A stretch of DNA of 64,000 nucleotides from Apricaphanius iberus (GCA_028564705.1 JAPXFQ010000178.1:186001-250000), one strand, 5' to 3'; shown: positions 22,303 to 34,115, numbered from the stretch's first letter. The notes: generated from the sequence alone by a model not told the origin. Numbers and translations are program-made.

Positions 22303-23859
22303 TTAATTCAGTTCACTTTTATTTATATAGCACCAATTCACAACAAATGTCATCTCAAGGCACTTTACAACAAAAGTCATTTCAATACAATTATAAAAAT
22401 ATTCCAATCAGTAAAAAGTTTTCTTTGTAAGGAATCCCAGCAGATTGCGATGAGTCATCGACATGAGGTTGTGCCCGGATCATGGAGACTCCAACCACAG
22501 CTATTCCTCAGCAATCCCTCATACTGAGCAAGCATGTAGCGACAGTGGAGAGGAAAAAACTCCGATTTAACAGGAAGAAACCTCTGGCAGAACCAGAACA
22601 AGAACCTGGCTCAGTACAAGCGGTCATCTGCCACGACCTACTGGGGGTCTGAGAAGACAGAGAAGAGACAGCATGGAGGATGCTCGGTGACTTTGAGCAT
22701 CATCTGGACCGATGTTCCCCATCCAGCAGGGGGCGTTAAAGTTGAGCAGGGTACCAGACAATGGGGAGAAAAATAATGAGAGAAAACTGGGTTAACAATC
22801 TTAAAAACAGCAGAAAAAATATATCTTGAGAGTAGTAGAAGAGAAAAGTAGAAGAGTGAAGAAAGTGGTCAGTCTGTCCTCCAACAGTCTAAACCTATAG
22901 CAGCATAACTACCAAAATATATCAGGATAACCTAAGCCACTAACTATAAGCTTTATCAAAAAGGAAGGTTTTAAGCCTAGTCTAAAAAACAGACAGAGTA
23001 TCTGCCTCATGGACTAAAACTGGGAGCTGGTTCCACAGGAGAGGAGCCTGATAACTAAAAGATCTGCCTCCTATTCTACCTTTAGAAATCCTAGGAACTA
23101 CCAGTAGACCTGCAGTCTGAGAACAAAGTGCTCTGTTAGGAACATATGGAACAATCAGATCTCTGATGTACAATGGAGCTTGATTATTAAGGGCTTTATA
23201 TGTAAGGAGGAGGATCTTAAACTCTATTCTGGATTTAACAGGGAGTTAATGGAGAGAAGCCAAAGCAGGAGAAATGTGATCTCTCTTTTTAATATTCATC
23301 GGAACTCTTGCTGCAGCATTTTGGATCAGCTGAAGGCTTTTAATTGCATTTTGTGGACTTCCTGATAATAAGGAATTACAGTAGTCCAGCCTTGAAGTAA
23401 CAAATGCATGGACTAGTTTCTCTGCACCACTCTTGGACAAGATGTTTCTGATTTCAGCAATATTCCGGAGATGAAAGAAAGAAATCTTAGAAACCTGTTT
23501 AATATGGGATCTAAAAGTTATACCATGGTCAAAAATTACACCGAGGTTCTTTACATTATTACCAGAGGCCAAATTAATGCCATCCAGATGAAGTGATTGA
23601 TTTAGCAGTTTCCTTTATAAAGGTTCTGGTCCAAAGACAACAACTTCTCTCTTGTCTGAATTTAAAAGTAGAAAATTCAGAGTCATCCAGGTTTTTATGT
23701 CTTCCAGACATGCTTGTAATCTACCTAACTGATTGGTTTAATCAGGTTTTATGGATAAATATAATTGTGCATCATCAGCATAACTGTGGAAATTCATTCC
23801 ATGTTGTCTCATTATTTTACAAATTGGAAGCATATATATATATATATATTCTCTATTCT

Positions 23860-23895
<36 letters not shown>

Positions 23896-25330
23896 TATAT
23901 ATATATATATATATATAGTAAAGAGAATAGGTCCAAGCACAGAACCATGTGGTACTCCACAAGTAACCCTTGAGTGTGAAGAAGATTTATCATTGACATG
24001 ACCTAACTGGAATCTGTCAGACAGATAGGATTTAAACCAACCTAGTGCTGTTCCCTTTATCCCTACAACATGTTCAAGCCCTTCTAAGAGAATATTATGA
24101 TCGACTGTGTCAAAAGCAGCACTGAGATCTAACAAGACCATAAACAGTCACAGATCCATTATCTGAGGCCATTAGAATATCATTAGTAACTTTTACCAGT
24201 GCTGTTTCAGTGCTATGATGAGCTCTAATACCTGACTGAAATTATTCAAACAGGTTGTTGCTTTTTAGATGCTCACATACTTGATTGGCAACTATCTTCT
24301 CAAAGTTTGGATAAGAAAGGAAGGTTAGCTATAGGTCTGTAGTTAGCTAAATCACCTTGATCCAGGGAGGGTTTCTTAAGTAAAGGTTTAATTACAGCAA
24401 CCTTAAATTCCTGAGGCACATATCGATTTATTAAAGATTTTTTCATCATGTCTGTAATAGGGCCAGTACCCAGAGGGAACACTTCCTTAAATAATTTGGT
24501 TAGTATTGGGTCTAACATACAAGTTGAGGGTTTAGATGAACCTAATATTGGTGATAATTCAGAAAGTTCAACAGAATCAAAACGGTATAGACATGGTTCT
24601 ACAGTTCTCTCTGATACTGCCTTATTTACTGAACAAGAGTTAATCATGTTTGGGAGAATGCCAGTGATTTATTTTTAATTGAATTTATTTTACTTATTAA
24701 GAATCCCATAAAGTCATCACTACTGAGAGAAGGGGGAATAGTTGGCTCAACAGAACTATGACTCTGTGTAAGTTTAGCAACTGTACTAAAAAGAAACCTA
24801 GGATTGTTTCTATTTACCTCTTAATGACGAGTAATACGCTGTTCTAGGTAGTCGAAAGGAGTTTTTATAAAGTAGTAGACTATCCAGGTTAGAAAGGTTT
24901 GAGACGGATAGGGAAGCAAGAATGGAACATATTTTTTAAAAGTTGTTACAGCATTGTCTGATAAAGTTCTACTGTAATGAAATTTTCTTTCAGATTTTGG
25001 AACGTTGGGTAAAGTAAATTCAAAGGTTATCAAAAAATGGTCAGATAGGACTGGGTTATGTGGGAGGACTGTTAGTTCATCACACTCCATGCCGTATGTC
25101 AGTACAATGTCTGAAGTGTGTTGACCAGAGTGTGTGGGTCCCTTCACTTTCTGAGTAAAGCCAATTGAGTCTAAGATATTATTAAAGGCTGCAGTTAGGC
25201 TATCACTTTCAATGTCCATGTGAATATTAATATCCCCTATTATAATTACCTCAGTTAGGGTTAAAATCAGAGAAAGAAACAAACGCTTAATTCTTCCTAA
25301 TTTGTAAGTTAAAAAAAAAGCTCTGCCCCC
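22303..25330 (-). mobile_element. L2-type LINE, antisense, 5'-truncated and decayed
   Basis: The 3' tail starts at about 22303 (ATTTATATAGCACC) and the 3' UTR runs to about 22960. ORF2 pieces follow on the minus strand. 25330-24821 is endonuclease (EVIIIGDINIHMD, SDHFLITFEF). 24647-24300 is the start of RT (SELSPILGSSKPSTC). 24141-23812 is RT motifs A and B ([31 protein letters not shown] changed to H). 23572-23246 and 23173-22982 are the C-terminal part (SLQLIQNAAARVP; GRSFSYQAPLLWNQLP). An AT microsatellite has grown at the point between motifs B and C. Many frameshifts; not functional. Confidence 0.92.
23832..23927. repeat. Interrupted (TA)n microsatellite
   Basis: Runs of TA are broken by a CTCTATTCTC stretch and a single TAG. 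It sits inside the RT coding of the L2 copy just before the YADD motif, where better copies have only a short ATATATA. Confidence 0.95.
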
Positions 25331-25683
25331 TTCAGCAGAACAGGTCATGTGCAAGAGTTTTAGTGCAGAAATCTGTAGCTGCTACATGCTTTTCCCCCTG
25401 TGTCAGGAGCGAGCATTGCAGCTAGACAGATGGATACTGGGGCGTCGGACTGGGGGGTAAAAGGTACAGAGTATCCAGGGCCCCAGGCAGGGGGCGGCCC
25501 TTAGAAGTCAGTTTTCTATACATGCATATACATGCACATTACAACATTTGTATAGCATTTATGTACAAATAAAAAAGGTCCTGTGCAAAACTAAACTTGT
25601 AGATAGGCACTGGTTTGGTATAAAAAAACAAAAGTCATTTTAATGCTGTGCAGGGCACCACCACCCCTCTCGAATCAGTGTAA

Positions 25684-26467
25684 TGCTGCATACAGACCAA
25701 GCCCATGCGTCAGCGTCAGTTGCGGGAAGATTACATGTCAAGTCTATGGTAGAGTACGTCAGAGGTCCGTCAAGGGCTCTGCGTTGCGTTGAGTACGTTG
25801 GCTCCGTCAACGACGCTTGCTTTTCATACGGCCACGTACCAACGCATGCGTCACAGAAGTTCAGCAAGCGGAGCTTTTGACGGACCCAACGCAGTTAACG
25901 CAGTGCGGCAACCAATCAGAGCGTCTCACTGTAGTTATGTCACTATACACGTATCTTGAATGAAGCGCGGGTCCAGTGAAAACATTTTCAACAAACGCAG
26001 ATTTAAAAAATCATAAATATCACTTACCAAAGTCAGATGGACAGGCGCTCCTAAGGAGGAACAGATAACCTGTAGTTGGTGTCCTGGTAGGAGATTTAAG
26101 CTCCGATGCGGCCGAGGAGGTCGTAAAATTAGGCACGGGAGAGACGGAAGTAGCACTGAAAGCGAACCTCATCCAAAAGCAGCTCCTGGAGCAAATGGTT
26201 AAACTCCCCAAACTCAGAACGCATCTGAATAATGGGCGCTGATGCCCCCGATGTCAATGTTGTCTAGCTTTATCTAGCTAATAAAGCCAAGCCACTCTCT
26301 CGATACGGTCCACCATAGTTCAGAACATACGGCAACAGAGGAAGCCCCGCCCATGCATTGTTTTTTTTCTCAGAAGCAGGCTATGGAAGCCAAAAAGTAT
26401 ATACGTCAAACTTCATCTGTTGGATGCGTTGCTCAACGTATCCAACGGATGCGGTCTGACTGCAGCA
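25684..26467. mobile_element. PIF/Harbinger-like MITE
   Basis: The left end TGCTGCATACAGACC and the complement of the right end TGCTGCAGTCAGACC are inverted copies. The flanking trinucleotide TAA occurs on both sides (25681-25683 and 26468-26470), which fits the 3-bp TWA duplication of Harbinger elements. The interior is CpG-rich with repeated ACGCA/TGCGT motifs and no transposase. Confidence 0.72.
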
Positions 26468-26721
26468 TAAATGGTACGACTGCTTCTGCTGCAGTGAATC
26501 AGTTGATGAGACAGGAGCTGGAGTGAGCCGTGGAAGGAACTAGGAAAACAGGGAAAGAGTCTTTCTTTAAGGAAGGAAAAACAGGGTCTCAAAAACAAAA
26601 CAAAACAAATAATTAAAGAGAGAAAGGCAAATAAGGACAAGCAGTTGTTCACTAAGTTGTTTGAAAAGAAAGGTGAGCTACAAAGGCATTATCGAGCATT
26701 GACATTGTTTTAACATTCCAT

Positions 26722-26770
26722 TCAATTCAAAAAATACTTTATTGATCCCAGAGGGAAATTGAGTTCATAA
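26722..26770 (-). mobile_element. LINE 3'-end fragment, antisense
   Basis: ACTTTATTGATCCCAGAGGG is the complement of a 3' end common in fish Rex/CR1-like LINEs (CCCTCTGGGATCAATAAAGT). Only the tail is recognisable. Confidence 0.55.
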
Positions 26771-27124
26771 ATATGTACTCTAGGTAGAATAGCATACATT
26801 TATATCTGTACTCTATTTGAATGATATAGCAATACTTTATAGTATCACATCCTACATAGTGTGTAAACAATGTTTCTGAATAAGTAAGAGAAGCAGAAAG
26901 AGGTGGAACTAGTAGCTCAACACACTGCCGCTCCAGACAGCTGCGCTTGTCTCCTCTTCTGCCGCACTTCTCCTCAGAGTTAGAAGTTTATATGAAAACA
27001 CCCTATATTTCCCTCCATTGTCAAAATCCAACACCCCTGAAATCACAGATCATTAGCGCCTATTTTACAACATTATTAAAAAAAATTGGTCCCGCACGCT
27101 AGGGATGGACGATAATTCAATAGT

Positions 27125-27487
27125 TAATAGTAAATTTCTCCACCACAGCAATAACAAGGTCAGCTTTCTATCACCTCAGGAACATTTCTAGGATTAAATG
27201 AATGATGACACTAAGAAACCTAGGAAAACTCATCCATGCATTTATCTTTAACCGCCTTGATTACTGTAACAGTATCTTCACAGGTCTGCCTAAAAAAAAA
27301 GAAAGAATAATAATGATAAAAAAATTAAAAATAAAAATCAGACAGCTGCAGCTGATCCAGAACGCTGCTGATGGTGTTCGTACTAGAAGCAGAAAAGTAG
27401 AACACATCACCCCAGTTCTAAAGTCCGTCCACTGGCTCCCTGTAGCTCAGAGAATAAACTTCAAAGTGCTCGTATTAGTTTTTATAA
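27125..27487 (+). mobile_element. LINE RT C-terminal fragment, 5' part of an interrupted copy
   Basis: The plus strand encodes LQLIQNAADGVRTRSRKVEH and HWLPVAQRINFKVLVLVF at 27340-27486, the end of a CR1/L2-group RT different from the L2 family that interrupts it. Upstream frames are broken. It stops where the antisense L2 tail begins and continues at 30251. Confidence 0.8.
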
Positions 27488-28587
27488 ATTCAATTCAGTT
27501 TATTTATATAGCGCCATTTCACAACAGATGTCATCTCAAGGCACTTTACAAAAAGAGTTATTACAATACAATGTTTAGTGTAGAAATTACAGAACCACAG
27601 AAGATTGCGTCGTGGAATTCTCAGCAATCCCTCATACTGAGCAAGCATGCAGCGACAGTGGGAAGGAAAAACTCCCTTTTAACAGGAAGAAACCTCCGGC
27701 AGAACCAGGCTCAGCACAAGCGGTTATCTGCCGCGACCGTCTGTGGCTTGGAGAATACATAACAGAGACACAGAAAGAGCAATAGAACTGATGCACAAGT
27801 TTGTTGCAGGACGTGGAGAATTTTCCGTCACTGCAATGCCATCTTAGTCAGGGTCGTCAAGCAGGGCTAATCCGGAGCACCTACTATAATAGAAAACAGG
27901 TTAGTGCTTGAATTGACAGCACATCATGCAGTTGGGGAGAAGTAGGAGAGAAAGTAGGAACAGACCCTAATAATGTCCTCCAACAGCCTAGCCTAAAGCA
28001 GCATAGCTACTAACATTAACCTGTCTCCTAGCTACTAGGAGACCTGGCTACCAACACTCTGTCTGAGTCCTCCTGACCCGTGGACGGTGTAGGGCCGGTA
28101 ACGGCCCCCGTCATGCCGGGGTCTTCTCGGAGTCGGGTTGTTTGAGAATGCAGCCCAAAGTGGGTGGTAAACTCCATCTAAGGCTAAATACCGGCACGAG
28201 ACCGATAGTCGACAACTATCTTAAGGAAAAATAGACAGAACTGAGAGGACAGAGTTGAAGAGGGCGAGAAACGTTTAAGAGATAAACGGGTGGGGTCCGC
28301 ACAGTCTGCCCGGGGGATTCAACCCGGCAGGTAATGGGCGGCCGCACTGTGCGGGAGGATCCCCTTGAGGGACCTCTCTCCGGCGCTGGCTGGCCCCCGT
28401 GGGGCGCATTTCTTCCGCGGCGGTAAGCCGCGACCGGCTCCGGATCTTTACCTGGCTTACATTAATCTATCTCTACCTAGCTACTCTACCTCTTCCTATC
28501 TCTTCCCACTCTGCCTGACTACTAACATTAACCTGTCTCTTCCTATCTACCTGTCTGACCTGACTCTAACTACCTATAAACATATCT
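27488..28587 (-). mobile_element. L2-type LINE 3' UTR, antisense
   Basis: Begins at the 3' tail (ATTTATATAGCGCCATTTC) at about 27500 and contains the conserved L2 3'-UTR blocks (GCAATCCCTCATACTGA; AACAGGAAGAAACCTC). 28020-28560 adds a GC-rich stretch and CTACCT-rich simple sequence not found in the other L2 copies here, which looks like an extra insertion or an expanded UTR. Confidence 0.85.
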
Positions 28588-30219
28588 CTAACTGTAAGCT
28601 TTGTCAAAGAGGAAAGTTTTTAGCCTAGTTTTAAAGATAGACAAATTGTCTGCTTCACGAACCAACCCTGGGAGCCGGTTCCATAGGAGGGGAGCCTGAT
28701 AGCTGAAAGATCTGCCACCCATTCTACTTTTAGAAATCCTAGGAACTACCAGTAAACCTGCAGTCTGAGAGCGAAGGTCTCTGTTAGGAACATATGGAAC
28801 AATCAGGTCTCTTATGTATGATGGAGCTAGATTATTAAGGGCTTTATATGTCAGAAGGAGGATCTTGAATTCTATTCTAGATTTTACTGGGAGCCAGTGA
28901 AGAGAAGCTAAAACAGGGGAAATGTGATCTCTTCTTTTAATATTCATCAGAATCCTAGCAGCAGCATTTTGAACTAACTGAAGACTTTTAATTGTATTCT
29001 GTGGACTACCTGATAATAGACAGTTACAGTAATCCAGCCTTGAAGTAACAAAGGCATGGACTAGTTTTTCAGCATCACTCCTGGACAGGATGGTTCTAAT
29101 TTTTGTAATATTCCTAAGGTGAAAAAAGGAAATCCTACAGACTTCTTTAATGTGAGATCTAAATGACATATCTTGGTCAAAAATGACACCGAGGTTTTTT
29201 GCTTTATTACTGGAGGCTAATTTAATGCCGTCCAGGTGAAGGGGCTGACTAAGTAGTTTCTTTTTCAGAGCTTCTGGTCCAAAGACGACAACTTCTGTTT
29301 TATCAGAATTTAGAAGCAAGAAGTTTAGAGTCATCCAAGTTTTTATGTCTTCCAGACATGCTTGTAGTCTACCTAACTGATTGGATTCATCAGGATTTAT
29401 GGATAGATATAGCTGTGTATCATCTGCGTAACTATGGAAATTTATCCCATGCTGCCTAATTATTTTACCAATAGGAAGCATATATATAGTAAAAAGAATC
29501 GGCCCAAGGACTGAACCCTGTGGTACTCCGCAAGTAACTTTTGAGGTTGAGGAGGGTTTATCATTTACTTGAACAAACTGAAATCTGTTAGACAAATAAG
29601 ATTTAAACCAGCCTAGGGCTGTTCCTATTATACCGACACGTTGAAGCCTTTCTATGAGAATATTGTGATCAACAGTGTCAAAGGCAGCACTGAGATCTAA
29701 CAGGACCAGAATGGTCACCAGTCCATTGTCTGAGGCTATGAGAATATCATTAGTAACCTTCACCAGAGCTGTTTCAGTGCTATGATGAGCTCTAAAGCCT
29801 GACTGAAACGTCTCAAACAGCTCATTATTGTTTAAATGCTCACATATCTGGTGTGCAACTATTTTCTCAAGAATTTTAGATAAGAAGGGAAGATTAGATA
29901 TCGGTCTATAGTTAATTAAGTCGTTTTGATCAAGAGAGGGTTTCTTAAGTAGAGGTTTAATTACAGCAATCTTAAACTCCTGTGGTACATATCCATTGAC
30001 TAAGGATAGATTCATTATATTTAAAATTGGAGCAGCGATCAGAGGGAAAACTTCTTTTAAGAGTTTAGTTGGGATTGGGTCTAAAACGCAAGTTGAAGGT
30101 TTAGATGAAGCTAATAATTTTAGTACATCACCAAGTTCGGCTGCATTAAAGCAGTTTAAGCATATATTAGGTTCCACCATTTTTGAGGCTGCCTCATTAA
30201 CTAAGGAGGAAGCAAGCAT
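28588..30219 (-). CDS. L2-type LINE ORF2, intact reverse transcriptase region
   Basis: A 543-residue open frame with no internal stop covers the whole RT. From the N-terminus: DPIPTKLLKEVFPLIAAPIL, VIKPLLKKPSLD, YRPISNLPFLSKILEKIV, motif [15 protein letters not shown] at about residues 174-187, motif B GVPQGSVLGPILF, motif C HSYADDTQLYLS with the YADD catalytic pair, then thumb and C-terminal blocks (NLGVIFDQDMSF; LDYCNCLLSGSP; HWLPVKSRIEFKILLLTYKA) ending FLFDKAYS. The upstream endonuclease is absent because the element is 5'-truncated near 30250. This is the best preserved LINE in the window and is likely the youngest of the L2 copies. It would make cDNA from its own RNA if expressed, but it cannot nick DNA itself. 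Confidence 0.92.
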   Translation of the reverse strand: MLASSLVNEAASKMVEPNICLNCFNAAELGDVLKLLASSKPSTCVLDPIPTKLLKEVFPLIAAPILNIMNLSLVNGYVPQEFKIAVIKPLLKKPSLDQNDLINYRPISNLPFLSKILEKIVAHQICEHLNNNELFETFQSGFRAHHSTETALVKVTNDILIASDNGLVTILVLLDLSAAFDTVDHNILIERLQRVGIIGTALGWFKSYLSNRFQFVQVNDKPSSTSKVTCGVPQGSVLGPILFTIYMLPIGKIIRQHGINFHSYADDTQLYLSINPDESNQLGRLQACLEDIKTWMTLNFLLLNSDKTEVVVFGPEALKKKLLSQPLHLDGIKLASSNKAKNLGVIFDQDMSFRSHIKEVCRISFFHLRNITKIRTILSRSDAEKLVHAFVTSRLDYCNCLLSGSPQNTIKSLQLVQNAAARILMNIKRRDHISPVLASLHWLPVKSRIEFKILLLTYKALNNLAPSYIRDLIVPYVPNRDLRSQTAGLLVVPRISKSRMGGRSFSYQAPLLWNRLPGLVREADNLSIFKTRLKTFLFDKAYS

Positions 30220-30250
30220 ATTGGGAAGGTTCCCAATTATCTTACATTAG

Positions 30251-30660
30251 AGATTTGCTATCAAGGTACAACCCATCCAGATCACTCAGGTCCTCCAGCT
30301 CTAGTTTACTGATCGTCCCTAGAACCAGAACCAAACATGGAGAAGCAGCTTTTAGGTTCTATGCTCCCAACATCTGGAACAAACTGACAGACGAACGTAA
30401 AACTGCAGAGACACTGAACTCTTAAATAATATTTTTTTTTTTACATATTTAGACATTCTTATGAGTAAATGTTATTATCCTAAATTGTTATTTTTAATCA
30501 AATACCATTGTTTGTTTTACAAATCTTCGTTTATGCTTTTTAAAATATATTTTTATCGATTTTATGTTTTCATTGTCATATTTCTGTAATCATGTAAAGC
30601 ACCCTGAATTGCCTCGTGTTGAAAGTGTGCTATACAAATAAAACTACCTTGCCTTGTGGA
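30251..30660 (+). mobile_element. LINE ORF2 C-terminus and 3' UTR, 3' part of an interrupted copy
   Basis: The plus strand reads DLLSRYNPSRSLRSSSSS, LLIVPRTRTKHGEAAFRF and YAPNIWNKLTDERKTA to a stop at about 30425, followed by a 3' UTR ending TGCTATACAAATAAAACTAC. It continues the protein of 27125-27487, with a small loss of coding at the joint. Confidence 0.85.
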
Positions 30661-30698
30661 TATGCTCTTTTTCTAAGTTGTCCAGCCCTACCACACAC

Positions 30699-31130
30699 TC
30701 TTACATTAAGTACAGGATTGTTTTCAGTATAATGCACATCTTATTAATTGTAAATGACTTCATATTAAAACGTAATTCAAAGACCGAATGTCTATTTTTG
30801 CGTTTAGTTTATCCCTGTGCATCACAGGGTGAACAGATAGTAAACGGACACATATAATCATCAATATAATCATATAATCATCAATTAATTGGGACTTGCC
30901 CTTTAAAAAAGGTATTATGACATTAAAGGGTATTTTAGAACCCATTTGAAGCCATATATTTCAGTTTCAGACTCTGAAGCAGCAGGTTTCTCATCAGGGC
31001 CAGGTGAAAGCAGTGACAGTGAGACATGGAGAGCTTTTTGCAGAATTGCCTGTTTTAAAAGTAGTACTAATTACAGTTTAAAGTTTAAATATGTACAGTA
31101 ACACTGTTTCCATTTTGTTTATTTCCTCTT
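30699..31130. other. No gene recognised
   Basis: AT-rich; no coding, RNA gene or repeat family recognised. Confidence 0.4.
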
Positions 31131-31134
31131 ATAG

Positions 31135-31500
31135 CAGAGGCAGAAATAGAAGATAAGATTGATATTCATATAAGTGATGAGAGGGAAGGTGAAGAATGTG
31201 ATGAAAGTAGTCAGGAATATGAGGACAGAGCAAAGGAGGAAAGAAGACAATGAGAGACTGGGTGGTACTGATGAGGGATTGTCAGAGGACCCAGGAGTAT
31301 GGCCAACAACTCTTACTGATAAGCACAGGAAAACGATTTTTCAAATGCTAGCCAGTGATTTTGGAGCAAAACCTGGTATTAAAAATATCTCACCAGAAGA
31401 TATTTCAGGGCCCACTGGTATCACTATGGTATTTGGTAGGGGGGCCCAGCAAGATCGCTTTACCCAGGATCCAAAAGTTGGTGCCCCTGGGCAGATATGA
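31135..31500 (+). pseudogene. Possible hAT transposase N-terminal (TTF-type) remnant
   Basis: After an acceptor-like CTTATAGCAG, the plus strand encodes an acidic stretch (SDEREGEECDESSQEYED). A frame shift follows, then LSEDPGVWPTTLTDKHRKTI. The DPxxWPxxLTDxxR pattern is typical of the TTF-type finger region of some hAT transposases. The sequence after residue DFGAKPGI is not recognised. Confidence 0.4.
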
Positions 31501-31519
31501 CACTCTTCAAGCCACTTCT

Positions 31520-32030
31520 GATCCATTTCTCTGTAAAATTATATTAGGTAATAGTTTTAAACCTTTTACCTTATTAAGGCTCCAGAGTATAAATTAATAT
31601 AAATAAACATTGTCTTGTGTGTGTTTTTAAAACAGTTTTATAATTTTTGTTAGAAATGGCAATAATCGAAATCTGAATTGTGATCATTAAAACCAATACT
31701 ACTGTCTTTTACATTGTGTTCATTTAATTAATCCCTGATGTTAAAAGATGGAAGCTGAGTCTGCAGGACACGATAACTAGACTTCCTGAACAAATGAATG
31801 TAGGATTATTATTATTAAACCGTTTTAATGTAAAGTATGACACATAATGAACACAAAATTTTCTCGTTTTTAATTGCTGATTTCTGCTGTGTGTTTTGTC
31901 TAAAATAATCTGCTGTAGCAGTATTTAGGTATTGTGACCTATGAAAACATATTTCCTCTCTTTCAAAAATAAATAAAAAGGAAACTTTCAGCCTGACTTT
32001 TATACTCTGTTATACTTTATACCTCATGGC
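31520..32030. other. No gene recognised
   Basis: AT-rich; nothing recognised. Confidence 0.4.
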
Positions 32031-32039
32031 AGATATTAA

Positions 32040-32230
32040 ATGGTCAATGGCCTGCATTTGTATAGCGCTTTACTTAGTCCGTACAGACCACAAAGCGGGT
32101 CATTCACCCATTTACACACTGGTTATAGCAAGCTACATTATAGCCATAGCTGCCCTGGGGCGCACTGACAGAGGTGAGGCTGGATACTGGTGCCACCCTC
32201 TGACCTCCACCAGTAGGTGTGACAAGTTAA
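32040..32230. repeat. Dispersed repeat, probable LINE/SINE 3'-UTR type (copy 1)
   Basis: GTATAGCGCTTTACTTAGTC, then GCTGCCCTGGGGCGCACTGA, then CACCCTCTGACC. The same series of blocks occurs at 42010-42215, so it is a multicopy repeat of the kind often found in fish LINE tails. Confidence 0.6.
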
Positions 32231-32540
32231 AAAGATGCATTCCTGCGGTACAGATAAAAATGGTTAATTAGTGCTTTGTAATAAAACACAGTCTGTCATG
32301 TCTAAAAAGACTACTATATCACAAGGAACCATTTGTTAATAAAGTTATACTAATAATGATTAATTTGATTTCCTCAAAGGGATAAATAATGTTTTTGAGT
32401 AATTTGTGTACTTGATTAATGGTTAAAAGTAAATCCAAGCTGTTCTCCTTGTGCTGCAAAGTGGCCTTTAGCCTAAGATCTGGGATCGATTGTTTTTGTC
32501 TGCAGCTACTCGCGCTAGGAGATTCGGTAGCATTTTTCTC

Positions 32541-33114
32541 ATTTAAGTAAATTCTCTGGATGAGGAAACACCATCTGATCACTCTCGTGATTATTCTTTA
32601 TTTCTCAGGTATGTTATGTATTTCACAATAACTTGCTGTAACAAAGTGTTAATGAGTTTGTTTTTTTACTCATGAGTTTGAGTGCTAAAACAGAGTTAAG
32701 TTGCGCTCTGAGTAAAAAGGGAGGGGAAGTTTGTCACTCTGGTTACACGTGTGTTAGCAAAGCATCTCTGTGCTAGCCGAACCACTGCACGTGCACAGAG
32801 AAGTCGTACTGTTGTTACGACTACATGAACGGAATTAGATCTTGTGCATTTGTTTACATATTGTTTTAGGTAATATTTTATTGGTTTTGTAAAAGTTTTG
32901 TTATGCATAAAAACATTTTTTCAGTAACCAAACAGATGCGAACTGTTACATGAAAAGATTATATTTTTACAAAGAGGATATGTATCCTACTGCAGCTTAC
33001 CTGCTATGAAGTTGCTGTGATTGTTATTGTATGTTCATAATTCATTCAAGTAAATTCTCTGGATGAGGAAAAAACATCTGATCACTCTCATGATTATTTC
33101 TTCTTTATTTCTCA
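32541..33114. repeat. Pair of near-identical direct repeats of about 70 bp
   Basis: 32541-32608 and 33042-33114 both read AAGTAAATTCTCTGGATGAG, then CATCTGATCACTCTC and TTTATTTCTCAG. They are about 500 bp apart and differ at few positions. The spacer shows no coding. Confidence 0.9.
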
Positions 33115-33260
33115 GCCACCCCTATTCAGGGGTGCAACATAGGCAACGGGTGAAGAGTCTTGCTCAAGGACACAGCAACCGAGATCGTCGGTGGCTCGAA
33201 CGGGCCACCTTCCAAATACAAGACGAACTCCCAACTCCTGAGTCACGATTAAACCATTGA
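33115..33260. repeat. Dispersed repeat ending in a B-box-like block
   Basis: CTTGCTCAAGGACACAGCAA and GGTGGCTCGAACGGGCCACC resemble a widespread fish repeat with a tRNA-like region (GGCTCGAAC is close to a B-box). No full unit is present. Confidence 0.45.
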
Positions 33261-34010
33261 TGTCGTGTTTTAGGTCGCTCATTCCTCACATCATACGGCA
33301 TTTTTCGGCTGCTGGAAACATTCAGTTCCACTCTTCACAACATAAGAACAAAATTATTTGTCTTTAACAGTGCTTAGTCCTTTCAATATGGACCATTAGT
33401 CTTGTGAATATGAAGAAATGTTGTCGTACTTTACCAAAGTTACATGGGGGAACTAAATATTTCAGCTGCTATACGCTATAGACAATAATCTTTAATAGTT
33501 TAAAACTAAAGAATAAGAAATTGGTATGATGGGATTCTCTGGCCTCGGCCAACATTATGAAAAAGTGCAACATAGGCAATGTTATATTCCTATTTTTTAG
33601 TCTACTCTCAATGTTTGACTATTAATCTACTGTTATACTACTTTACTATTTTTTTTGTTTCTTAACCATCCAGAAAACATCTGCCTTTTTGATATTTACT
33701 TATTTTTTTGTAATTTAAGGCATTTTTCCTCTTTCAAAAGTAAAATTGAGATTCAGCGCCTCTCAGAAGAAACAAATCCAAGTAGCCTCCCCCTAACTCG
33801 TTTCATTACAGTGACAAACATTGCACATTCATTAAACTAATCATTTTATACTGTAATTTCTGCTACAACACAACTGGGGTCCCTAAGCAGTTGCTTGGAC
33901 AAAACTTGGTGTTGCTATAGCAATCCCAAGCTATCGCCTGGTCCCGCCCCTGCCTTTCGTACAGCAACCCTTACAATGGCAAGCACATTATGCAAATAAG
34001 TTCACTACAG
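33261..34010. other. No gene recognised
   Basis: AT-rich; no coding or repeat family recognised. Confidence 0.4.
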
Positions 34011-34013
34011 GAC

Positions 34014-34115
34014 ATTGAGGGTGTTACATGGGACTCAAATCCATATTCGGGTACTGTATTTGCTCAAAATCCACTTATTTCGTACCATGTGAACACAATC
34101 TAGATCATGCCAGGA
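34014..34115 (-). mobile_element. Truncated copy of the Harbinger MITE found at 54845-55447
   Basis: The complement of 34030-34090 (GTTCACATGGTACGAAATAA, then GTGGATTTTGAGCAAATAC) matches 55370-55415 nearly base for base. The degenerate end GTTACATGGGACTCAAAT corresponds to the right terminus of that MITE. Confidence 0.7.

Larger units (their letters stand above)
27100..30690. mobile_element. hAT-like element, outer layer of a three-level nest
   Basis: The left end TAGGGATGGACGATAATTC and the complement of the right end TAGGGCTGGACAACTTAG are inverted. The flanks CCGCACGC and CCACACAC agree at 6 of 8 bases, a decayed hAT-style duplication. The two LINEs described next lie inside. Confidence 0.55.

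Noticed and set aside
27190..30660. Possible single chimeric gene across this span
   Set aside because: The pieces are two LINE families in opposite orientation, one nested in the other.
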